Source: Adineta vaga (lineage: Eukaryota; Rotifera). Taken from it: DNA of 64,000 nucleotides. A program made the position numbers and the translations under genes. The notes under the pieces are model-generated. The model was not told the origin of the DNA and did not search any database. It worked only from the letters and a program-made list of their open reading frames with translations. Positions 34,083 through 48,125 of this stretch are shown here, in pieces; positions within the stretch are counted from its first letter, which is position 1; each line of letters opens with the position of its first letter. Location of the stretch: contig CP075494.1 of NCBI GenBank assembly GCA_021613535.1, forward strand, positions 9,424,001-9,488,000, given 5' to 3'.

Positions 34083-37000
34083 ATGGCTCAAAAGAACCCT
34101 AAGGGTGGTGGTATATCCACATCGGGATATATTGATAACAATGATATGTTTCTTAGAAGAGCACTGGAAACATTATTAAACGACAAAGATATAAAAAAAT
34201 CCCAATATCAACAATTAAAACGTGCATGTGAAACAGCTCTTGGTTCGTTAAACTTCTTTTCCCCCGAATCAAAGTATTATATTTTCTCATTTTAGCATCC
34301 GTAACAAAAGATACTCAAACTACTAAGTAACATTCAATCTTTACCTATTTTGTCAAAGTTTCTCATAAATCTTCATCATTTTAGTGCACCATCGATCAAT
34401 GAAACATATTTTCTTCCATTTGAATTAGCATGTGCATCTAATCATCCTCGCATGATTGATACAGCACTCGATTGTCTTCAAGTATTTACATTGATTAATA
34501 GGAAAATTAAAAATAAAATACACATTCTATTTTAGAAACTTCTTGTAAATGGACATTTGATTGGTAGTGCGCCTGATCCAACTGATCCATCGAAATTTTT
34601 AATTGATCGAATTGTAACTTTAATTTGTGCATGTTTTCGTGGCTCACAAACGGAAGAAAAAGTTGAATTACAAATTATTAAAATATGTTTAACCATTATG
34701 ACATCACAAACAATTGAAATACATCAACGAAGTGTTTTACAAATTGTTAAAACTTGTTTTAATATTTATTTAACAAGTCGATCGAGAATCAATGAAGCAA
34801 CTGCACAAGGTTCTCTTTCACAAATACTTATGGGAATTTTCAATAAAATGGAACAAAAAATGGTGTGTGTGTTTGTTTGTTTGTTTCTTTGTTTTTTTCG
34901 AGACAAATTTGATTTAGAATTTGGTCAATGAACGAAAAAGAAAAGAACTTGTATATGAGTCAACAACGGATTATGATCAAGAACAAAGTGTTATTAAAGA
35001 AATACTCGATGAACTTGTAGAGAAAATTTGCTATGGTAATATTTGGTCATTTTCGAATTAGAATTCGAAGAATTTGTTTAGATGAAGCAACACAAGAACA
35101 TACAAATAATTCGTTGTCAACAAATGATATTATTGAAGATATTCCATCAACACAAGGAGAGATTATTGATAACATATCACAAAGTGAGAAAGGTAAGGAA
35201 AAAGAATCCATTTGATAAGAAAATAGTAATTTGATCGGATGATAGATTTGTTAGAAAGAATGACAAGAAATTATGAGTATGTTTTCTTTAGATTCTCAAT
35301 CTATCGATGATCAATCATCTGGTAGATTCGGCATGTCAAATTCTCTTTCAGCTGATGAACTATCGGCTGATAATTACTTTAAAAATGCTTTTTATGTATT
35401 TCGTGCATTATGTAAATTATCAGATCGTGATATTAAAGATAAAGGAAATCCAGATCCTCGGTATGTTAATAATCAATTTCCTCTTGAGAAAGAAACATTC
35501 ACGTTTTTTTTTTTTTGTAAACCTATAGAATTAATTTGGATTTGAAATCACGTATATTTTCATTACGTCTAATAATGCAAATTCTTCAAACATCAGGTCC
35601 ATTTTTTCGTTCATCAGACGATTTTCTTCAATTAATCAAAACAAATTTATGTGTATCATTATCACGTAATGGTGTTTCATCAATTTTGGAATTATTCGAA
35701 ATGGCTTTGTTTAATTTTGTCGAATTACTCGATAAATTTAAGTCACATTTAAAAATTCAAATTGAAGTAAATATAATCTTTCAAAGTATCATAATGATAT
35801 AAAGCATTATTTGTAGGTATTGTTTCGTGAGATATTCTTGACTATTCTTGAAACATCAACAAGTTCATTTCGACATAAATGGTTAGTTATACAAACATTA
35901 GCGAAAGTATCAGCTGGTAAGTTGAGTTCTTTTGTTATTTTCTATACCGATTGCAATTCTATTGACATGTTTATGTAAATAGATGCACAAATTATTGTTG
36001 ATTTATTTATCAATTATGATTGTTCGATGCGATCAGCAAATATATTCGAACGTCTCGTTATTGTTCTTTCACGAGCAGCACAAGGTCGACAAGCAGTAGA
36101 ATTAGGTAAGTCAATAATCTTCGAATATCTTTCAAGATTATCTTTCTTTTATTTCCGTAATAGGTTGTAATCAAACCGAAGAACATAATTTACGTATAAA
36201 AGGTCTTGAATGTCTTGTTTTAATCTTAAAATGTATGGTTGAATGGAGTAAAGATCTGTATGTTAATCCACATTTACAAAGCAATTTAGGTTAGATTATT
36301 TTCTCATTTTTTTTGTTTGTATATTTAAATCATTTATTTTCAAGGGCCTGATTCGAAACCATTGAATGAAAATGGTTATGATCAAGATAGTAATCGATCA
36401 TCATCAGGTTATGTGGGTAGTGGTATGCGCCGTGCAGATTCGAATGGTTCAATTAATTCATCACAATCATCAGAACTTATCAATGATTTCGAAGTTATTC
36501 GTCAACGTAAAGAATTATTCGAGAAAGGCATTGATTTATTCAATCAAAGTGCTAAGAAAGGCTTAGAATATCTTTGTGAAAAGAATCTTCTCAATAATGA
36601 ACCAGAAGAAATTGCACAATTCTTTCATGCATATCAAGATCTATTAGATAAAACTATAATTGGAGATTGTTTTGGAGAAGATGATAAACATCATAAACAA
36701 ATTATGTATGCATATATTGATCAATTGGATTTTACAAATATGGAATTTCTAGCAGCATTAAGAAAATTTCTAGCAGGTTTTCGTTTACCTGGTGAAGCAC
36801 AAAAAATCGATCGATTAATGGAGAAATTTGCTGGAAGATTTTGTGAATGTAATACCAAGTAAGGATCAATAAAAAACATTTTCGAACAGATGACATAATT
36901 GATATTATTTCTAATTAATAGTTTGGAAATATTTGCCAGTGCTGATGCAGCTTATGTTTTAGCCTATTCTGTGATTATGTTAACTACCGATTTACATAGT

Positions 37001-40000
37001 GTGAATGTAAGTCGAAGAACTTTTTCGATTAGAATAAGAATTTGAATTGATATTTTGATAGGTAAAGAAAAAGATGACGAAAGAGCAATATATCAAAATG
37101 AATCGTGGTATTAATGATAGTCGTGATCTTCCGGAAGAATTTCTTTCGAAAATCTATGATGAAATTAAAAATGAAGAAATCAAATTGAAAGTAACAACAA
37201 TGAAACGTGGAACAAAAGAAAATATTACAAATGATAAACAACGAGAGTTATTATTCAATGTTCAAATGAAAGATGTCGAAACAATTGCAAGAGATTTAAT
37301 GTCAAATGCTGGATCAAGTAGTGAAGAATTTACTATTGCAAAACATTTAGAACATGTTCGACCTATGTTTCAAGTAAATATAGTTTCTTCTTCAAAGCAA
37401 AATCTATGTTATTTTGTTTTTAGAAAGCATGGTCACCATGTCTAGCAGCATTTAGTGTTAATCTTCAAGATAGTAATCATATTGACCTGGCAAATTTATG
37501 TTTAACAGGAATTAGTTATGCTATTCGTATTGCTTGTATTTTTCATATGGAGGTTTGATAATTTTATTCGAAAGTATTTTATATAATAGAAAATCGATTG
37601 ATTTTTAGCTTGAACGAAATGCATTCATACAAACTTTATCTCGTTTTACATTATTAATGACAACTTCACAAGTTATGGAAATTAAAGCGAAAAATGTCGA
37701 ATGTTTGAAAACATTAATATCAGTTGCACAAACTGATGGAAATTATCTAGGTGAAGCTTGGTATGACGTAAGTAATACAAAAGATTTTGAATTTGAAAAA
37801 AAAAGCAAACCCCAACCATTGAATAGATTTTAAAATGTATTAGTCAATTGGAATTAGCACAATTATTTGGTGTTAATGATAATAAAACAAAATCATCCGT
37901 TGCAAATAGTTATCATCATTCACATATACCAACTCATCAAGGATCGACAACATTTAGTTTACCATTTGATAATCTTTTCAATACAGAAAAAAGTAAATTA
38001 ATGATTATGACAGTATGGTTTTGATGAAGAAACATATATATTTTAGGTCAATTAAAACGTATACAATCTATGCAAGATCAAATTCATGTTACAACTACTC
38101 AAAATGTTGTCGTTGCTGTTGATCGTATTTTTTCCGGCTCAGCTCGTTTAGATGGTGATGCAATAGGTATGAAAAATAGTCTTTTCTTTTGGTCAGTTGA
38201 CTTTTTGAGTTAATCTTGTTTCTTTAGTGGCATTCGTTCAAAGTTTATGCCATGTATCTATGGATGAATTGTATTCAACACCTCCTCGAATGTTTAGTTT
38301 GTTAAAAGTCGTAGAAATATCGTATTATAATATGGGACGTATTCGACTTCAATGGTCGAGAATATGGGAAATTGTTGGTGATCACTTTAATAAAGTATTC
38401 GAACTAATTTTTTCTTCTGTTTTGTTTTGAGTTTTATATTTTCTTTCATTGAATTTAACATAGGCTGCTTGTCATCCGGTACAAGATGTATCGTTCTTTG
38501 CGGTAGATTCTCTTCGACAATTATCAATGAAATTTCTTGAAAAAGGCGAATTTCCAAACTTTCGTTTTCAAAAAGAATTTCTTAAGCCATTCGAAATTAT
38601 TATGAAGAAAAATTCGTAAGTTTACAATTCAAGTTCCTCTTACACGCAACTTAACATTCATTCGTTTAGATCAACAACGATACGTGATATGGTGGTTCGT
38701 TGTATAACCCATTTTGTTGATGCTCAAGCAAAAAATATTCGGTCTGGTTGGAAAAATATCTTCAGTGTTTTTCAAATGGCTGCATCAGATACAGATGTAC
38801 AAATCGTGGAATTAGCTTTTCAAACATGTACACTTATTGTTGGTATGTTGGATCGATCGATCAATCGATCGTTTCTATTTATACTTATTTTTCAATAGGT
38901 GTGGTGTTTGATCGTTATTTTGCATCGGTACTTGATAGTTTCCAAGATGCAGTTAAATGTTTGTCAGAATTCGCATGCAATATTTCATTTCCTGATACAT
39001 CAATGGAAGCAATACGATTGATTCGACAATGTGCAAAATACGTTGCAGAAAAACCACAGGTTAATTGAATCTTTTTTTTGTTTACAATATTACAAAGAAA
39101 GTTTGAATTCCATTTAGATTTTTCGTGAACATGCTGGAGAAGATTTAATCAATGTTTCCGAAGAAGATCGTATTTGGGTTAAAGGATGGTTTCCTATTTT
39201 ATTTGAACTATCATGTATTATCAGTCGATGTAAATTAGACGTGAGAACAAGGTAAGAAATACATTTGAAAAAATCGAGTTAGTTTTTTTTTGTAATGTTT
39301 GAAATTTATTGAATAGGAGAAAATATTGTCGAAGTTTTATTGTACTTTCTATTCTAGAGCGTTAACAGTTATGTTTGAAATAATGAAAACATATGGCGAA
39401 ACATTTACTCAACATTGGTGGATTGAATTATTTAATGTTGTGTTTCGTATTTTTGACAATATGAAATTACCTGATACACAAATTGAGGTATAAATTTTCT
39501 TTTTCTCAATTTTTTTTTACATTTCTATTTATTCTTTGATCAGAAAATTGAATGGATGACAACAACATGTAATCATGCATTATATGCAATCGTTGATGTA
39601 TGTTCTCAATTCTATGATGACATTCCAGAATCACTTGTCAATGATTTATATTGTCAATTGAAATGGTGTGTTAATCAAGGTAAGAAGTTATTGATTTCAG
39701 AAGAATAACAAATGTTTACAAATGAAATTAATTTGTATAGATAATGAACAATTGGCAAAATCAGGAACGAATTGCTTAGAAAACTTTGTTATTGCTTGTG
39801 GTCAACGCTTTACACTGACAATTTGGCAAAAAACTTGTACTTGTATTCTTGAAGTTTTTCGTTCAACTTTACCTGAAATGTAACTAATCCGTTCAATTAT
39901 TCATCTTCTCTCAATAATTCTATATTCTGAAACTAATCTTAGGCTTTTAACATGGCGACCTGATACAGATAGTTCAACAATGGCAACAATCAATGAAATA

Positions 40001-41370
40001 ACCGTAAATTATCGATAACGAATATTTCAGAATTAATTCTTTGAATATTTTCAGATGCTCGATCGAACAGACAGTTCATTTGATTATGCTGCAGTTGAAT
40101 CGGCATCAAGTCAACACAATCGTATGACACGTGTTAATAGTGTAAGTAGTGCTCAATCGGATCAACCAGAAATCAATTTTAATACTCGACTATCATCAAA
40201 TTCAATTACTGATCGAACAAGTAATGGAAATTTTATTACACAAGAAGATATTTAATTTGTCATTTTGATTTTTAGAACCCACTTCAGATTTTACACTCTT
40301 TCAAATTTTAACAATTAAATCTCTTGTTCAAATCGAATTGATTCAAACCATAGATAATATTATTTTCTATCCATCTACAAGTAAAAAAGAAGATTTACAA
40401 TACAATTCAGTTGCACGTGTAAGTACATCGAATTGCTTTGAAAAATAATCTTCTCATTCAATATCAACTTTCACTAACCTATTAACCATAGAGATCATCT
40501 TCTGTTGAAACCGAGGTACAAAAATATATATGCATGCTCGATTGTTTTGCTCTGATTTCTAAAATCTTATTTACAAATTCTTATTTCGTCTTCGACTATT
40601 TCAGGCTTTAGCAAATACACAACTTGGACAAGAAAATTCATCGTATTTTTCTCAATCGGATGAAATTCACAATGAACATGGAATGTATGAATATATGAGT
40701 TTTGATCAATTAATATTACTTGTCGATTGTTTGATTGAATCGCATATGTTTGCTCGTGCATTTAATGCCAATAATGAACAAAGAAATATTCTCTGGAAAG
40801 CTGGTAAAAGAAGAATTCAGAAGATCAAACAAACTAATATCTTATCGTCTTACTCTTTTTTTTAGGATATCGAGGCAAAGCGAAGCCGAATTTATTAGTA
40901 CAAGAAACCAATAGTATTGCTTGTGCATTCCGTATTCTTTTCCGTTTATACAGTGATCAAAAACATATGGGTTCAAATGATATACTCAAACAACGAATAC
41001 TCAAGTTCGTAGAAAATCTTCTGATAAATCTATCATAATGAACAATAAATTCGATTTAGATTAACTCGTGATAGTTTGGAATACTATTTAATATTACAAT
41101 CTGAAAGTCATCGTGATGCCTGGACACATGTACTTATTCTTCTCTTAACTAAATTATTGAAATTAAATGAAGAACGAGTAAGCTTGAAATTCTTCTTTCA
41201 CTAAAATGTCTTTCTGTTGTTTTTCCTTTCCATAGTTCAAATATTTCTCCAAAGGTATCTATTTATTAATTGGTGAAATAGTTGTCTTTGATTTAAAAGC
41301 TGAATTACGATACATATTACGAGAATTTCTACTTCGGATTGGTCGTATATATGAGATTAACAGTGATTAA
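34083..41370 (+). CDS. ARFGEF1/2: Brefeldin A-inhibited Arf guanine nucleotide exchange factor (BIG1/BIG2, ARFGEF1/2)
   Basis: A large gene of more than 25 exons with introns of about 46-70 nt; by my estimate 1,700-1,800 residues. It starts [10 protein letters not shown] after an acceptor, then the N-terminal dimerisation/cyclophilin-binding region ([38 protein letters not shown]). The HUS box region follows, and the Sec7 domain at about 36460-37220: [40 protein letters not shown] with the catalytic Glu finger (GAA at 36794-36796), [20 protein letters not shown] and [21 protein letters not shown]-terminal HDS regions include [13 protein letters not shown] and [10 protein letters not shown]-like helices. 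It ends EINSD at 41368-41370. BIG proteins activate Arf1/3 at the trans-Golgi and recycling endosomes to recruit AP-1 coats. One intron near 35034-35079 is only 46 nt. Confidence 0.92.
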
Positions 41371-41703
41371 ACAAATTCCATATCATAATAGATTTTTGTT
41401 TTCATTTTTTTCTTTCGTTTCGTTTATTTATATCACACATTCCGTACCATTTTACTGTTCTACGTCTCACTGTTCGAATTTTTATTTATTATATTACACA
41501 AAATGATTTTTAATCGATAATTATTTTTTGTCGAACTTATTGTAATAAAACTTACCGAAAACAAAATCCTTTCGCACTCAATACTCTATCAAAAAAGAAA
41601 CTATTAGCTAAAATACTGTTACATAAGTCAACTAAAAAAGCTTAAAAGATTTGCATCTGTTATAAATACTGAAAAATATAGAACGATCGAATATGAAAAT
41701 AAC
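41371..41703. other. Spacer between ARFGEF and the glycoside hydrolase
   Basis: 333 bp of AT-rich sequence holding the ARFGEF 3' UTR and the hydrolase leader. No acceptor is seen right before the next ATG, unlike several neighbours. Confidence 0.4.
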
Positions 41704-43471
41704 ATGAGAAAATCAGGACATTTATTGCTATGGATGGTTTTTTGGAAAGTATCTATTATCTATGCATTGACTGATCGGAAAATTTATCGACCGTCAATAG
41801 ATGAATTGAATAACCCAAAAATTTATCCACAAAGATCAGTGTATGGAATAAAAGCGATTCAAACAGATGATTGGAAAGTAGACGATTTCACCGGTAATGG
41901 AGCTGGAGGTGTGGTCGTTAATTTACCTTGGTAAGAGTAGTTAACAGACATTTCATGATTGATATTATGTTATCAGAAGAAGCTCTATAGAGAAATCCAT
42001 GATACATTTTTGTGATGGATAGCTATGGATATATTTGTTTTTTATAGGGCAGCATATCAACCTCAAGAAAAACGTACACCTTGCTCAGGTAATGAAGTTG
42101 CTTATGATGGTTATTGTTTTGTACCTGCTAATGAAGATTCTATTAAACTTTATACAAGTAAACAATTGATGGTTACTGGTGTGCTTATTATTCCACCACA
42201 ATGGGCTCGTAAAAGTAATACAGAATGTAAACAAGCGAATCAAAACTTTTGTGCACCTGATAATCCAACAGCATTCGGTCGATTTGCTGGTTTTCTTGCA
42301 TGGTATTTCAATGGTCAAAATGGTCATGGACGTGTGACAGAATTTATCATTATGAATGAAGTTAATGCTGCTGAATGGTACAATATTGGTTGTGGAAATG
42401 GTAAAGCATGTGATGTAAATAAATGGGTAGCAAATTATGCTCAAGTCTATACAGCTGGTTATGATCGAATTCGTCATGAACAACCGCAAGCACCTGTACT
42501 TATTTCATTTGAACATCATTTTGATTCATCACTTGATGTATATCTTAATAATTTAAGTCCAGTATGTATTTTACTCCTTCGTTTGTTTATTTATTTATGT
42601 AGCAAGAAAATGATCTAAATAGGTTGTTTCTGTACAAACATTTCTAACAAAACTAGTTCCACAATTAGGCAATCGTCAATGGGCATTAGCTTATCATTCA
42701 TATCCACCAAATCTTCTTCGTGCAGAATTTAGTCATAATGATTGGCCAAAAATAACATTTGGCAACATCCATCGACTTGTTGGATGGCTTATGCAAACCT
42801 ATCCAAATACACCATCAGCGCATAAAGTTTATTTAACAGAAAATGGAATTAATTCGATCTCTCCATATTCGGATCAAAACAAACAACATGATCAATTATG
42901 TTTAGCTTTCCAAATGATTCTATCAACGCCTAATATTGATTTATTTATTTATCATCGGATGAAAGATCATCCGGTTGAAACGAAAGATGGTCTTGGTCTA
43001 GGTTTAGTTGATGCATCTGGTCAATACAAACGTTCTTGGCATTTATGGGCTTTAACTAATCGTTTTGATATTACACCAAATAAATTATCCTGTGGATTTG
43101 AACATCTTCCCTATGTTATACTTAAACGAGGTTTACATACTGTTGATGGCCATTTTTCTACAACACGACCTTTACCAAATGGTTATAAAGTTGAAAAAAC
43201 ATGGAAATTATTTCGTGAATATCAACCGAATACGAAATTGATTTTCGAATGTGTACGTACAAATGACAAAAGAAATTTTCCTAGCGTTAATCAAAATTGT
43301 GAAAATCAAGAAGCTTGGGGACCATTAGGTTATATTTATATAGATCAAACAACAAATTCAAAAGCAATACCAATCTATCGTTGTCGAGCAGGTTTGGATT
43401 ATTTCATCTCATCTGATTCCAAATGTGAAAATGTAACTAATGAAGGTCTTCTCGGCTATGCACTGAACTAA
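41704..43471 (+). CDS. Secreted glycoside hydrolase-like protein (DUF5722 type) with C-terminal DUF5648-like domain
   Basis: Three exons, 41704-41930, 42048-42561 and 42623-43471, join in frame to about 529 residues. A signal peptide is likely (MRKSGHLLLWMVFWKVSIIY-ALTD). The central part has the elements of a TIM-barrel hydrolase: FGRFAGFLAWYFNG, then FIIMNEVNAAEWYN with a candidate acid/base Glu after Asn, LISFEHHFDSS, WALAYHSYPPNLL, and VYLTENGINS with a candidate nucleophile Glu. It ends in GLGLVDASGQYKRSWHLW. This order matches bacterial DUF5722 proteins as I remember them. The last 110 residues (KLFREYQP...IYRCRAGLDYFISSDSKCE...EGLLGYAL) look like a DUF5648-type module, found attached to secreted enzymes. 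Substrate unknown; a polysaccharide is likely. Animals generally lack this family, so transfer from bacteria followed by intron gain is plausible. Confidence 0.75.
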
Positions 43472-45003
43472 AGTTTTAGAGTATACATAAAGAACATCGT
43501 TAAATATAGATCTTTTGAAAAGATCCTCTTCTCAATGTAACAGATGCATGTTTTAATTGATAAGTTCGTTGATGATGCGCATCCATCCATTACATTCATT
43601 TTTAACATTTCGATCCATATGTTTATCATTCATTCCAATAAAGCAAGTTGGTTACACTTAATTGTCTTGATTTATGGATATTATACGAACAAAATTTAAC
43701 TCAGCAGGAGAATTTGTTTTTGTATATATCCTTAATGAACAGTATCTTTTTCTTTTCTTTATATTCATCATCATCATCATCATTTAAAATGTTTTAGAAT
43801 TCCACCAATGGAGAATAAATTTATTCTGTTCTTTTTCAAAGAAACAGACAGAGAGAGAGAGAGAAAATCATGTCACCAATCACGCATGTCATTGTATGTG
43901 TTTAATGCTTGTCGCATCTTGATCGAATGGAAATGCGCGCATGACAACGACAAACATCTCTAATTCTCCCATTTGTCCAACAGCTGTCGCGGATAGAAGA
44001 AAAAGAAGACAAATTTGCTTTTTTGAAATTTGAGAAGAGTCATGCCTCTTTTAAAAATATGTATGTATGTGAAAAAAAGAAAGAAAATGCCGTCCTGTAT
44101 GTGTATGTATGTGTGTGTGTGTGTATATATATATATACGCTTGTGTTCTCAGAAAATGATGCCATCATGAACCTTACAATGGTACTGACTTGATGATGAT
44201 GATAGACAAGAATCTGTTCTTTATGTATATGTGTACACACATCGAGCACAGCTGTTTACTGTCAATTATCTGCGTATATAGCCTGTGCACATAGATATCA
44301 AGAAAATCACTAGGGAGAGAAAGAAATGAATAGCAAGAGTGGCATATAATCAGAAGAGAGATGCATCCACTTGTTCTTTTATTTCTCATATCGATCAGAA
44401 ATATACAGAATACATAGATTATCAGTATATATATATAAAAAAAGAAGAAAAAAATGTCTTGGTCTTTTTCCTTTTTTATATATTCTCTCTCTCTTTTCTT
44501 TCCCTCTTTCTCGACACCGATTGGTTCATATTTGTCACACATAGATTTCTGTCGCCTATCGTTCAACATTTATTTCATAGAAGAAGAGAAAAGAAATTGA
44601 CGTGTCAAACATATAACAACTATAAAAGAGAGCGAAAGAGAAAGAAAGAGAGAGAGAGAGAGGGAACATATAGAGAAGAAAAACAGTTGAGTATATATAT
44701 GTTATTGTAATCTGATTAAAACTCGATCTTCTTTTCATTGGATACCCACCCCGTCCGTTCGTCAAGGATTAGTCTATACTATTTCAAGTTCGTTGATTGA
44801 AACTAGCATTTTCGCGTCTGTCTATATTAAATTTGAAATCATAGACGAATGCACAAGTGAGAAAGAAAAAAGAAAAGATTTAATCATTTCTTCTCTCTCT
44901 TACTCATGCATCGTCTTTTCAATCAATTGATCGATTGATATGTCTGTTACTATTAACAAAAAAGAAAGAAAATCTTTTTTTTCTTCTCTCTAGTTCTTTT
45001 CTA
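43472..45003. other. Repeat-rich spacer before SIX1/2
   Basis: No gene recognised. It contains GA runs (43852-43866, 44646-44662), a GT-then-AT repeat at about 44111-44139 and a CT run near 44483. Acceptor-like TTCTTCTCTCTAG ends at about 44993, 10 nt before the SIX ATG. The open frames between 44040 and 44765 overlap on both strands and are low-complexity. Confidence 0.45.
44111..44139. repeat. GT/AT compound microsatellite
   Basis: A GT run followed directly by an AT run. Confidence 0.7.
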
Positions 45004-45960
45004 ATGCTTGAAAGCAATCCGATACCAGCAACAACGATCACTAGTGGTTTTACTAACATCAATACACCACCGACAAGCAATACAATAGGTAGTATTTTTA
45101 CACCCGAACAAGTTGCTTGCGTTTGTGAAGTACTTCAACAAAGTAATGATATTCAACGGCTCGGTAAGATGTCTAAGAATTTCTTCTTCGAATCAATATG
45201 TTTATTTATCTAGGTGATTTTTTATGGACATTACCAACATGTGAACATTTTCATAATCATGAAAGTGTTGTGAAAGCTAAAGCCGTTGTTGCATTTCGTC
45301 GAGGAAATTATCGTGAACTTTACAATATTCTTGAACGTTATCAATTCGCACCATGTAGTCATCCTCAATTACAACAACTCTGGTTACAAGCACATTATAA
45401 CGAAGCAGAAAAACTTCGAGGAAGACCATTAGGTGCTGTAGGCAAATATCGTGTCCGACGGAAATTTCCTTTACCACGAACAATATGGGATGGAGAAGAA
45501 ACAAGTTATTGTTTTAAAGAAAAATCACGAAATGTTTTACGAGATTGGTATTTACATAATCCTTATCCATCACCACGAGAAAAACGTGAATTAGCTGAAA
45601 CAACTAGTTTAACAACAACACAAGTATCGAATTGGTTCAAAAATCGACGACAACGTGATCGAGCGTCTGAAACAGGCGATCGGTTTGTAGAAACAAAAAT
45701 TTTTGATATCAAAATTTATTTTCTTCTTTTCTTTTGTTCGAAATAGAAAACCACTTGATATGAGTCCATCACATAATGATGACAATTCATTAGATGATCT
45801 TGGATCAACCGGTAGTGAACCAACATCGAAAGGTGGTTTTCAACTAGATTATCCTAATCAACAATATCATTATCATCATCATCATCATCACATGAAAACT
45901 GCAACAGCAACAGATCTTAATGATAATGGACGAATTTTTAAAGATTATCATTCACTTTAA
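45004..45960 (+). CDS. SIX1/2: SIX1/2 (sine oculis) homeodomain transcription factor
   Basis: Exons 45004-45163, 45214-45682 and 45747-45960, about 280 residues. The SIX domain runs from [20 protein letters not shown] through [30 protein letters not shown] and [20 protein letters not shown]. The homeodomain follows: [74 protein letters not shown]. The recognition helix [14 protein letters not shown] and the ETSYCF segment place it in the SIX1/2 class rather than SIX3/6 or SIX4/5. With Eya and Dach partners such factors specify eye, muscle and sensory cells. The C-terminus has a His run ([10 protein letters not shown]). The variable N-terminus is Thr/Asn-rich. The start is set by an acceptor ending 10 nt upstream. 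Confidence 0.93.
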
Positions 45961-48125
45961 TCTATACACTTTCTTTTCATTTCTTTTTTTCGTCTTTGTA
46001 TTTTCAATGGGATCAGATAGAGGAAAAAACTCACATGAAAATGACTAATCGTTTTTTCTTTTGTTTAGCACGATATGTAAATATTTAATTTCTAAGTGCT
46101 TTGTGTATATACAAAACTTGAAATATGAGATGTGCCTTTCGTGTTAAAGGACGAATTGCGTGATGATGATTCGAAATCGGATCTAATCGATGAGAATGCG
46201 AGAGAGAGAGAGAAGGAGAAAAAGAGAAAAGCACACAGAGTATTTTGTTTTGTTATTCTTGGAATGAGACAGAGGAACTATCAATAGGGCTTCAACATCG
46301 ATTAGTGAATGTAACGATTGATAGAAGTTTATCTTTCTTTTTGCTTACGTCATCTTCCGTATCAAATTTCGTTCTCTTGTCAATCAAAAATGCTATGAAA
46401 ATATCTGTAGGAAGATGGCAAGTTTTTTTTCTCCTGTTCGTTACCAAGCAAAATAACACTTTTTTAAACGCAGAAGAAAAAGAAAATCAATGATATTCTT
46501 TGATCAATGAATTAACAGTCATAATCATGATATTCATGCTGAGTAACTCACACCTTTCTTATTTGATCTATGATAGTTGATCTCTGGAACATTGAAAGAT
46601 AGCATCTCTTTATGCACACATACATTTATATCATAAAAAGAATACATTAGAATGGAATGTTCTATTCATACTTGTTCGCAAACATTTTAATCCGGTTGAC
46701 TTTCATATCGATATGTACTTCTGTCGGTAATGATCAAAGTGATGTTTAACTAACTGATGATGATGAAGTACTACTACTACTACTCGAACAACTCCCTTTC
46801 CGCTTTGTATTTTGTTGATCATGATAATAGATGAAGAAGAAATTTTTTATAATAACAAAATGTTGATCATTACATTCACACCTGTATTCTTGGAAAACGA
46901 GAAAGAAGAAAATAAGGTCACATCAATATTTACATATCGACAAGGTAGACTAATCAATTATGAATTAAGACGAGAGAAAATTTTCTGTTGATCCATTCTC
47001 AATCAGTTTATTGACATATCGATCAACGAAACGAAAAAGACAATTATTGTATTTTATTCTCTTTCTATCAGCACTTGATCGGATCAATTTCCTGTTAACA
47101 CCTACAGATGGCTCTTTTAGTTAAGTATAGTGTATATACATATTTAAACTGAACACTTTCGTTTCTATTTGAACAATAAAATAGAGATTAGTGTTTCTTT
47201 TTTTTTCCTTCGAATAACTTATTTTGAAAGACTATCTCAAGGAACATATGATAAATCTTGAATTACACAGAAAGTTACTCTTCTTCTATGCGTAGCTATA
47301 TATCTATCGGCGGTTTGCTGTTTATACTTTTGTAGGCTTCCGTTAAAAGCTTTTTACTATTAATGAAAACCATGAAATATTTAGATCATATGTGTATCTA
47401 TTCAGTTCTATGTTTAGATTTTTAAGCTGGTTAAGATTTAATTTCAATGAATATGAAGATTAGTATAGATATACTTAGAGCACACTCTCTGTAGGTGATA
47501 AAAATGAGTATGCTCAATTTCAATATGGAAATAATGATAGCAGAAAGATTGACATTCATTTTTTTTCCCGTCTATGAAAAGATGATAATTAAAATGTATA
47601 ATGGGATTTATAAGGAAGAAGTCAATGTCAAGTTATTAATTTTTCTATACCATGTCTACAACGATGTAATATTCTGTTTTTTGAACGTTCTTTTTTTGTT
47701 GTTGTATCTACGAATATATTTAGAAAAGACATTCCATATTTCAATCGTAATAGAATCATCTTGAAACTTTTCTTCTTTTCTTATTATCATAAAAAATATC
47801 TTATTCTTTCCTCCTTTTTACTCGATGTCTTCATTTCCGTTTTCATTGACATTGAAATAATCTTCTTCTTCTTTTTTTTCTCATATTGTAGATCTTGTCT
47901 GTTTCTAACGCCGGGGAGGAAGAAAAGCGAGGATGTGAGAAAAATAACTACGTAAAAAAAAATGTTTCACTTGTTGTTACGTTCTTTCTTTTTTTTTCTC
48001 CACATTTCTGAGCTTGAGCATCAGGATGAAAAGCTAAGAATATTACTTCCTTTCACATTGAGATTTATTTCTAAAACGTTGACTAAATTTCTCTGTCATA
48101 CTTCATCAATTGATTCACAAATTTT
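45961..48125. other. Spacer between SIX1/2 and the RD3-like gene
   Basis: About 2.2 kb with no recognised gene. The plus-strand frames at 46245-46493, 47495-47764, 47761-47955 and 47962-48237 are Phe/Leu/Ile-rich products of T-rich DNA. A GA run lies near 46199-46212. Confidence 0.45.

Noticed and set aside
35034-35059. A 26-nt intron in ARFGEF ending AATTAG
   Set aside because: Too short; the next acceptor (TTTAG before ATGAAGC) gives a 46-nt intron in the correct phase.
44040-44765. Four overlapping frames before SIX1/2
   Set aside because: They translate GT, AT, CT and GA repeats; no conserved sequence.
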